Source of the DNA: Roridomyces roridus
Lineage: Eukaryota > Basidiomycota > Agaricomycetes > Agaricales > Mycenaceae
Reading direction: 5' to 3'
NCBI GenBank assembly: GCA_029378245.1
Contig: JARKIF010000035.1
Span: forward strand, 186,001 to 250,000
DNA length: 64,000 bases
The translations under genes were made by a program, and so were the position numbers. Shown here one piece after another: positions 57,600-64,000 of this stretch. The notes beneath the pieces were generated by a model. The model was not told the DNA's origin and did no database searches. It worked only from the letters and a program-made list of their open reading frames with translations. Positions within the stretch are counted from its first letter, which is position 1, and each line of letters starts with the position of its first letter.

Positions 57600-60500
57600 T
57601 TTCAACTCATACGCAGAGGAATAAGAAGCTCGCTTGCGTAGCGAGCGGGTGGAGTGGAGCCGTCCTGAAAAAAAAAACACGGAGAAATCTGGAAGAGACC
57701 GTACGCGTTCTCGGCCAGCCATCTCATTGACGTGGCCCAGCTCGGCGGCGCAGTACGTGTTGAATCACTCGACGCGATACAAAGACACGCTACGCAATAT
57801 CAAGAAGAGTGGAGCGTGGAGTGGGAAGGCATGGGTTTGACAGCTCACCGTGGACGGGCGGCAATATATAGGACGTTCTTAGAGCGGTGATGTAGATGCC
57901 GCAACTTGAATTATAAACATCAAGTCGGGGGAAGTAAGGAGAACAGGGCGGGGAATATTGAATGTACAATGCGGGCAGCGCCTGCCGGCGATGCAGCTCA
58001 CAGGAATAGAGCCGCGGTGGACTGAGTTTGAAATTTAGGGACGCGTCCCAGTTCCCGGGGACCGTCGGCAAACTTCAAGATCGACAGGCCCTGAACATAT
58101 TTGGTTCACCAATCATGTGGTGCTGACTCGGAGCAGTCCAAGCGAGTGAATTTCGGCGTTGCGGACCCTGCATTCAATTATAAGTAAGGTTCCACCAATT
58201 GCGAGCCCATGTGTATCTATAAGATGTTTGAATACGTGATAACTGCCAGAGAATAATAAAGACTCGTCTTTTTGGAGTGATTGACTCTGCACGCACGTTG
58301 ACGTGATGCAACTCTTCACATTCAGCCTCTAATTAGAACAACAGATCGCTGCCTCAGTGCCTGTTGGTGCCCTTCCAGCTATGCAAAGTCAACATTTGTT
58401 TCAGCGAAGTCGTTTCTAGTACAAACCTGAAGGTCCTTAGGCCTTGGGTACCGGGCAGTATTTTGAACCCACTTGGAATCGCGGAGAGATGTCACCGCTG
58501 CACGGACCTCGGAAACGGAAGGCCTGGAATCCAAATGAGGTCATGGAAATAATAAAGTATGCCTGGATGTCAAAACCACGTTCCCCGAGCTGCCAACGGA
58601 CCTTGTGTTTGGGCGGACCCTGCAATCGTGAGAGCGGGGAAATTGTCAATTTATGCAAACCACCCGCGCATCGCGGGGAGAACAATTTGCGGAGGGACTC
58701 CAGTTTTATTCTGTTATTCACCATTCGATATCCCCTCATTCTCTGAGATGCTCAGTACAATGGGAATGGCAGGGATCCGAGCTCCAACAATAGTTTCACC
58801 GCCGAAAGCAGCAATTGATGTTGGTTAAATTTACACCGGCACTCTGTAGGGCCAGGCGGTTCCGGAGCACGTTCCCGGCGACCTTTCTCGTCAATTGTCG
58901 CCGTCATACTTGGAACCTGTAACCTATGACGCGTCGTTCCTCCGGCGAAACTAGCGCCCATTCAATCCTTGTCGCACATGTCCGTCCACCGCCATTGCAT
59001 CGAGATAGTTGAATTCTGGAACACCGCAGCCTCAAGAAGCGTAAATGACGTCGACGGCGGTCGGGAGAGATGTCTACCGAGAGTCCAGACTGACAAGAGG
59101 CGTTCAGTCACCGCAATGGCAGATGGACTGCCTCGTTTTCCAACAAAGAACTTGGCAATGACGTAGAGAACACAGGACTGTGTTTTTTCACGAGCGGAGT
59201 TCAGCTTTCCGAAGCAGGAAATCCCTGCGTCTTCACGGGCCTGCGTCCACACAGCGCCCGGCGTACCTTGCGCGTCTTCGAGGATAAATTTATCTTTTAA
59301 TGAAATGAACTCGAAATCCGACAACCATATGGTTGACTTCTTTTGGGCTATTGCCGGGTTTGGTCATGAAGTACCACAGTTGAAGTCAGTTCCCGGTTCT
59401 ACGGCTAGAAGATGTCAAACATGCCGTCTCACTCCTGTTGAAGTTTGTGCGTTCACACTGATATCCAATTAATGAGAATAAGATTTACACGGTGGCCGTG
59501 AGGCCGGGTGGTACAAGCTCGTGAGGAACTCCCTCTGTAACTACCGTATATATACTATCCTGTGAGTCAAGTCGTGAGTCATATGAGAAATATTCTTACT
59601 AAGTGTTCCATAATTCTGAGTCGAGGTGAGTCGAAGGTTACTAATTACCCGAGGCATCGCCGAGGCGGCTATCGGATGGCTGTGCTGCAGTGATCTGCCG
59701 CTGCCGCTGCCATCACGGCCAACATATGCACCTCTCGGCACCCACTCACTCACTCCTTCGCTCTCTTGGCCAATCCATACTTGATACCATGTAATATTTA
59801 TTCAGAATAGAGTGACACTGTACGTTGTGTCTACTGTGAGAGGGGTCAAGCAGCCAAACGGCGGGAGCTGCAGATTGAGGACTGGAGGTGACAAAGCGGG
59901 GCTCGGCAGGGCTGGTCGGACCAAAGAGGAGCAGATAGGGCGGGATGAGCATTGAGGAGGGCAAGCGGCAGATGTGTCCTTGAAGAGCGCGACGGCGGGG
60001 CCAGCCACCAGTGGCCCACCACGTCAATCAGAGTCAGGGAGGTGAAGGGGAAGTGAAGGAGGCCTTGTGGGGCGTGGAGGTTTGGGATGTGATGCGCGAA
60101 AGGTTGAGGACCCTGGATGTAGAGTTTGGGCGAAGGATATTGAGCCACTCACGAGTGCGGGTGAGCCTCGCCATGACTGTCTCTATCCTCCCTAGCTCCT
60201 CCCTCAACCCTGCAATGGTTCCACCAATCTTCCAATGGCTGTCGTGGGCTTGCGGGTCTTGAAGTATTGCCGCCTCGATGATGATGCCATCCGACCTCCG
60301 ACCGTTTTCACGGTGCAACGATGACGACGGGCGCCGCGTGCGCCTGGCAGGAGACAGAGGTCGGGCGTCGGGTGGGTAGGCGCGGGCGCAAGCTGAGACA
60401 ACGGGCCTGGTGTCGTCGAGTGAGTCAGGAGTAAGTAAGTGATCTGATGTGTTTGTGCCGAACGGCAAAACACCGCCATCACCAGAATCCCGGTTTTTCG

Positions 60501-60720
60501 GTTTTTCGGTTTTCCGGTTGTCCCAACTCCCGGATGCACTCGAGAGACCAAGGGCACAACTGGGAATTGAACCAAGACTGAGCGCACCCTTGACGTGCTT
60601 CTTGTACGCTCAAATAGGAGAGCTGTAATGGGAGCCATCCAAGTTGCATAAATTATAGCAGGGGTATCCAGGGGACGTTCCTGCAATGGATAGTAGTCAA
60701 GTATAATGTAATCCGAGTCT
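57600..60720. other. Stretch without a recognised gene
   Basis: Open frames of 90-145 codons exist. The most protein-like is on the minus strand at 60034-60468, with helical text such as GGTIAGLREELGRIETVMARL, possibly a fragment of a larger gene. Another at 58962-59324 (minus) has no paralogue here. A hairpin GCTCGCTTGCG..GCGAGC lies near 57630, and a B-box-like GGTTCAATTCCC is on the minus strand near 60570. Confidence 0.35.
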
Positions 60721-60724
60721 TAGA

Positions 60725-60836
60725 TCAAAGGGGACAACGGTCAGAACCCTCACATCCTACTTACTGACCACGAGTTCTAGTTGCTAATACAACTTCAACT
60801 TGCTATTGGACGTAGGTGATCACCATCGACGAGGGC
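60725..60836 (-). pseudogene. tRNA-like unit, degenerate (array position 1)
   Basis: A well-kept 5' half (GCCCTCGTCGATGGTGATCACCTAC at 60812-60836) is paired only with a broken T-arm (GAGGGTTC.. near 60745). Left end of the array. Confidence 0.4.
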
Positions 60837-60869
60837 ATATTTCTCACACTCACTCAGAGCCAGAAGAAG

Positions 60870-60967
60870 GTGGGGGAATCCTCATGAGTGTGTGGGGTGT
60901 GCGGGGTGTGCGGGGTGTACTTTGTCAGACGTCTTCGAGGTAGATGATCGCCACGATCGACGAAGAC
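60870..60967 (-). pseudogene. tRNA-like unit, degenerate (array position 2)
   Basis: The 5' half with D-arm GATCGTGGCGATC is intact at 60940-60967. The T-arm near 60875 has lost its TTCGA core. A tandem GGGGTGTGC repeat lies between. Confidence 0.4.
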
Positions 60968-61025
60968 CAATCCCTCACACCCAGTGCCCGCTCAGAGCCA
61001 AGCTCCAAGAAAGCGCCCAGTCTCC

Positions 61026-61031
61026 AAAAAA
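61026..61031 (-). terminator. Pol III terminator of tRNA-like unit 3
   Basis: T6 on the minus strand, 25 bases beyond the unit's 3' end. Confidence 0.5.
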
Positions 61032-61055
61032 CAAAAGTTGGACGCGACAAGAGCA

Positions 61056-61147
61056 TGCGCTCGGAGGGAATCGAACCCTCACCCACGGACTCTAGCTGGA
61101 TATGATATGCCTATTAGAGGTAGGTGATCACCACGACCGACGAGAGC
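61056..61147 (-). ncRNA. tRNA-like gene (array position 3)
   Basis: The minus strand folds as a cloverleaf. Acceptor GCTCTCG / CGAGCGC has six of seven pairs. The D-arm is GGTC GTGGT GATC with a five-base loop. Anticodon-side stem CCTAC / GTGGG carries a 33-base loop beginning CTCTAA. The T-arm GAGGG TTCGATT CCCTC is perfect, and the discriminator is A. The B-box GGTTCGATTCC is canonical; the A-box is weak. If bases after position 37 are an intron, the anticodon would be CTA. Isotype cannot be assigned, and the variable loop is one base. Confidence 0.5.
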
Positions 61148-61234
61148 TCACATCCTTGATTCCTTCCCATTCACTTGAGCTCTAGAGTCTACTTCAAATT
61201 GAACCTCGAAGAAGAAGGGCTCCATTCACTATCC

Positions 61235-61240
61235 AAAAAA
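61235..61240 (-). terminator. Pol III terminator of tRNA-like unit 4
   Basis: T6 on the minus strand, 23 bases beyond the unit's 3' end. Confidence 0.5.
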
Positions 61241-61262
61241 GTCCGGCTTGTTGCGTCATCCA

Positions 61263-61350
61263 TGCCCTCCGAGGGAATCGAACCCCCACCTACTGACTGT
61301 TCATATCACGGTGTTATTCGAGGTAGGTGATCACCAAGATCAACGAGGAC
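61263..61350 (-). ncRNA. tRNA-like gene (array position 4)
   Basis: Acceptor GTCCTCG / GGAGGGC with six pairs including one G-T; D-arm GATC TTGGT GATC; anticodon-side stem CCTAC / GTAGG with five perfect pairs and a 29-base loop starting CTCGAA; T-arm GGGGG TTCGATT CCCTC; discriminator A. Stems differ from the other units by paired changes while the fold is kept, which argues for a structured RNA. Confidence 0.55.
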
Positions 61351-61437
61351 TCATTTCCTCCCACCCACTCTGCGTGAAAGGTCGAAAAAAGCGTCCAATC
61401 TCCAGACAAAAAACCCATTCAATTGTCAACACATACA

Positions 61438-61530
61438 TGCTTTCGGAGGGAGTCAACCCCTGACCCATGCCATCCGGGACTTGACTTCAGGTAGGCGATC
61501 AACGTTCAACCTCGAAGAAAGAAAGCGCCC
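61438..61530 (-). pseudogene. tRNA-like unit, degenerate (array position 5)
   Basis: The T-arm core has decayed (GGGGTTGACTCCC in place of GGGTTCGATTCCC), and the 5' half around 61490-61530 is rearranged so that no acceptor stem forms. A T6 run is still present near 61408-61413. Confidence 0.4.
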
Positions 61531-61541
61531 AATCTGCATCC

Positions 61542-61548
61542 AAAAAAA
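61542..61548 (-). terminator. Pol III terminator of tRNA-like unit 6
   Basis: T7 on the minus strand, 21 bases beyond the unit's 3' end. Confidence 0.5.
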
Positions 61549-61568
61549 GCCATTGGAAGAACTATGAA

Positions 61569-61659
61569 TGCCCTGGGAGGGAATCGAACCCCAACTACTG
61601 ACTCATCTTATATGGATGCAATTCATTCGAGGTAGGTGATCACCAAGATCGACGAGGGC
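61569..61659 (-). ncRNA. tRNA-like gene (array position 6)
   Basis: Acceptor GCCCTCG / CCAGGGC pairs at six of seven positions; D-arm GATC TTGGT GATC; stem CCTAC / GTAGT; loop of 33 bases starting CTCGAA as in unit 4; T-arm with TTCGATT loop and a weaker outer pair; discriminator A. The loop sequence beyond CTCGAA is unrelated to that of unit 4. Confidence 0.5.
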
Positions 61660-61742
61660 TCTGTATGATACATTCAAAGTTCGTATGCCTCCAAAAAAAG
61701 TCATCAAATACGACCCGTGTTACAGAATTTGGACCCAAATCC

Positions 61743-61750
61743 AAAAAAAA
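61743..61750 (-). terminator. Pol III terminator of tRNA-like unit 7
   Basis: T8 on the minus strand, 19 bases beyond the unit's 3' end. Confidence 0.55.
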
Positions 61751-61768
61751 GTCGCGGGCGGGAGCTGA

Positions 61769-61862
61769 TGCCTTCGGAGGGAATCGAACCCTCAAATGCC
61801 CACTCGCAACGTGTTAAGAAAATGACGCATGGAAGGTGGTGACCGCCACGGTCAACGAAGGC
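61769..61862 (-). ncRNA. tRNA-like gene (array position 7, best formed ends)
   Basis: Acceptor GCCTTCG / CGAAGGC pairs at all seven positions; D-arm GACC GTGGC GGTC perfect; T-arm GAGGG TTCGATT CCCTC perfect; discriminator A. The anticodon-side stem is shorter (CCAC / GTGG) with a long loop starting CTTCCA. Bases just upstream (61870-62110) resemble 56630-56880, so unit and flank were also copied to 56.6 kb. Confidence 0.55.
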
Positions 61863-62032
61863 TTCCTCAAATCATCTCCGCAAAATCCTATACTCATCTT
61901 CATTTACTCTTCAATTTGTTTGCTTCTTTGTCGACAAACTATACACAAATTTCTTGGTACGTACTCGACGTAACACGAACGCAGCCTCAGACTGCGTCAG
62001 GCGGACTCGCCGCCTCAAAGTTCCACCACCTA

Positions 62033-62076
62033 CTCGGGCGGCAGGCAAGGCACTCGGGCGGCAGGCAAGGCACTCG
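62033..62076. repeat. Tandem duplication of about 20 bp
   Basis: The phrase ACTCGGGCGGCAGGCAAGGC occurs twice in a row. A single related copy is near 56826-56850. Confidence 0.7.
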
Positions 62077-62293
62077 GCCTCGCGTATGCAAATCAGTCAC
62101 TCCATATGGCATATGCAGCACTCGGCTGCGTTGGTTGGTTGGTACGACGCTGGGTCGTTCGTTTGAATGGATGCAGAGACGGAGACGGAGACGGAGATCG
62201 AGAGAAAACGAGAGAAAGGACGATGAAAAGAGAGCAGGTTCGTGGGTGGGTCGGTGAATGAACGTGATGGTGATGCGTTGAGGTCGGGTGCGA

Positions 62294-63499
62294 TTAGAAC
62301 GACTCCCGTCTGGGCATAAGCGCCCGATGAGCACGCACACGCGAACGGCGCGTATCAGGTACAACGGAGACGGGGACGTCGGGATGCTCCACGACATCAG
62401 CCGGAGCCCGACGACTCCGACTCCGTTTACCCCGGCAAGTCTTGGGCGTAGAAGACGACGGGGTCGAAGTCGATTTGGGCTCGCTCGTCGACGTCGAGCT
62501 AGCGGTGGGCTTTGCACCGGGGTTGGCGATGGGTGTGCTGGGCTCGGCGACAGCCTTCGATGAGGAGGCGGGGGTAGCCTTGACGGTGGAGCTAGGGGTG
62601 GCCGCTGCCTTGGACGAGGAAGTCGGCGCGTCGTCCTTGGGAGCAGAGCCTCCGGAAACGAACGCAGCAACGGGCGGGCCGGGGAATTGGTAGGCTCCAT
62701 TCATATTGTACACCTAACAACACGTAAGAGAACCGAGCGGGAAGAAAAGAGAGTGACACGCACGTCGAGCAGAATACCCTTATCCTGCGCCTTGTACGCG
62801 CCGGGGAGACTGACGAGCTCACTCGATGCGGGGACGCCGGTGCCGCTGCCAGTAACCTTGAGTTGTACACAGTTGGGGTAGAACTCGGCGTTGCCAGCGG
62901 TCATGGCAGTGTGCAGCGCGATGATCTCGTGCCGGAGGAGGTAATTGCCCGCTTTGAGGTTCGACGGGAGGGTCACCTTGGCGGGGGAGCCCGTATCTGC
63001 CATGAATCCATCATTCACTGCTTCATTAGACTGGAAAGGTAAGAAACGCACCGAGTTTAGCCTGCGCCCACGCGCCGCTGGCATCCTGTCCCTGTTCCGA
63101 GATCTTGAACCACTTGGCCTTGGAAGCGTCAAAGTCGGCACAAGACTCGCTCCCACAGCTCGCCATATAGGTCATCATGGGCCCAACGTCATGGAACCAC
63201 AACCCATTCGCATTAGCCGTCTTCCAGTCCACGAGCACCTCGTCGCCAGGCTTGGCAGTGGCAACGAGCGCAGCGGGCTGGGCAGAGCGTCCGCAGGTGA
63301 GTTCCGCAGAGGTGACATCCTTGACGGGTTGGTTGTCCACGATCTGGCGCACGACGGACGGGTTGGCGGAGGGCTGCAGCTGGGTGGGCTTGTTCCCGGA
63401 GAAGACCTTGCCTCCGATGGTGATCTCGCCGATCCAACCGTGGGCAGCGGTGGACGCGATGAGGGAGGCGGTGAAAAGAGTGGCGAGAGCGGACTTCAT
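62294..63499 (-). CDS. AA9 lytic polysaccharide monooxygenase with long Ser/Thr tail
   Basis: A secreted copper enzyme that cleaves cellulose chains oxidatively. Exons 63052-63499, 62764-62996 and 62294-62713 join through GT-AG introns of 55 and 50 bases to 366 residues. The start at 63499 gives a clear signal peptide (MKSALATLFTASLIASTAA) cut before the copper-binding His1 (HGWIGEI). The second copper histidine is in GLWFHDVGPMM; the HEIIALHTA block and the axial Tyr in NAEFYPNCVQL follow. After GAYQFPGPPV comes about 75 residues of Ser/Thr/Pro/Ala linker and then a basic end (KTCRGKRSRSRR..) with no CBM1. The tail is longer than the catalytic domain needs; whether it anchors or tethers the enzyme is unknown. 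Confidence 0.9.
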
Positions 63500-64000
63500 G
63501 GCAAAGGAAAAGAGACCAAAGGGAGCGACCAAGGGAGAAGGAAGAAGGGAAGAGGGAAGAGGAGGAGGAGAAAAGCGGCGTTGATGCCAAGCTATATTTG
63601 CTCCACTTTTGATAGGCGTAGAGGGGCCGATTACGAATTTGGTGCCAATCAAGTGCCATCCAACGTGGTGCACCCCAAACGTGTACTCTTTACGCGCAGT
63701 CCTGCATTATTGACGAAAAAATTCCTCCATCCCAGCCTCAAAAGAAATTTGATTCGCAGCTGGCCGAGCTCAGCGCAAGGTACGAAAAATGGACGCGAAG
63801 CCGCCAGCAGTATAGCGCCTCTTCTAACTCTCCGAGTCTAACGCCCATGACTGGTACATTTCAGAAGTCGAAGCAATCATTGAAAGGCCGAGGAGCCGAG
63901 GCTCACGGAATCCAACTCTGATCTGACTGGTTCAAAAAAGATGTTCAAACGATCCTAGCAATGGAGCGGCTGGATTCGAACCAAAGGGTGCTCACTTGCG
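63500..64000. other. Upstream region of the AA9 gene
   Basis: It holds the C/T-rich leader and promoter of the AA9 gene (a possible TATA-like TATAGCTTGG on the minus strand near 63590). At 63971-63981 there is a B-box-like GGTTCGAATCC on the minus strand at the window edge, possibly the 3' part of a tRNA or tRNA-like gene continuing to the right. Confidence 0.45.

Noticed and set aside
61056..61862. Selenocysteine tRNA genes
   Set aside because: The short D-loop was suggestive, but the acceptor is seven pairs, the discriminator is A, there is no long variable arm, and basidiomycetes are not known to use selenocysteine.
62945..63841. 298-codon open frame on the plus strand
   Set aside because: It runs antisense through the AA9 exons, whose splice sites, signal peptide and copper ligands are clear.
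1..64000. CRISPR array or bacterial island
   Set aside because: No evenly spaced short repeats; introns and gene families are fungal throughout.

Overview
The window reads as nuclear DNA of a mushroom-forming basidiomycete (Agaricomycetes, plausibly Agaricales). The evidence is the very short introns (about 45-60 bases), several copies of a class I-type hydrophobin gene, a secreted AA9 polysaccharide monooxygenase, a DUF6535 gene, a Plavaka-type transposase, and protein families that I know as expanded only in this class. Nothing here is bacterial or viral. Real genes are sparse, and much of the window is duplicated blocks, gene fragments and transposon relics.

Layout. Bases 1-3049 (minus): an NRPS-like adenylation-carrier-thioesterase synthetase cut by the left edge. 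4.5-5.3 kb: a truncated copy of the unknown gene intact at 13.3-14.2 kb, with a scrap of the next gene's tail. 5.5-8.2 kb, 37.7-39.8 kb and 43.0-45.3 kb (all minus): three paralogues of one uncharacterised family. The first is split by a 479-bp hAT-type MITE, the second is broken by a deletion and a stop, and the third looks intact. 10.6-11.1, 19.7-20.2, 41.1-41.5 and 57.1-57.5 kb: four hydrophobin genes, three of them inside a duplicated block of about 1.7 kb. 14.3-16.5 kb: a ubiquitin-protease-like gene that appears to lack its catalytic residues. 21-22 kb: an F-box-like pseudogene. 22.1-27.3 kb: a truncated DUF6535 gene joined to a Plavaka transposase with an LTR relic inside. 29.3-31.1 kb: a second hAT-type insertion. 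33.1-36.0 kb: two diverged element copies facing each other. 46.1-52.8 kb (minus): a full-length ABCC-type transporter. 53.8-55.9 kb: an Agaricomycete-specific gene ending in a double-stranded-RNA-binding motif. 60.7-61.9 kb (minus): a tandem array of tRNA-like genes with Pol III terminators, with an outlier at 56.6 kb. 62.3-63.5 kb (minus): an AA9 monooxygenase.

How it fits together. I see no single operon or metabolic cluster. The synthetase and the ABC transporter are about 43 kb apart and nothing links them. The main story is duplication: hydrophobins, the paralogue family, the 13-kb unknown gene and fragments of the ubiquitin-protease-like gene recur as a mosaic, introns included, so copying was at DNA level. 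The least explained item is the tRNA-like array: four well-formed cloverleaf-type units share stems and terminators but have a very short D-loop and an enlarged anticodon-side loop.

All gene structures were read by eye from splice signals and frame continuity. No database search was possible.
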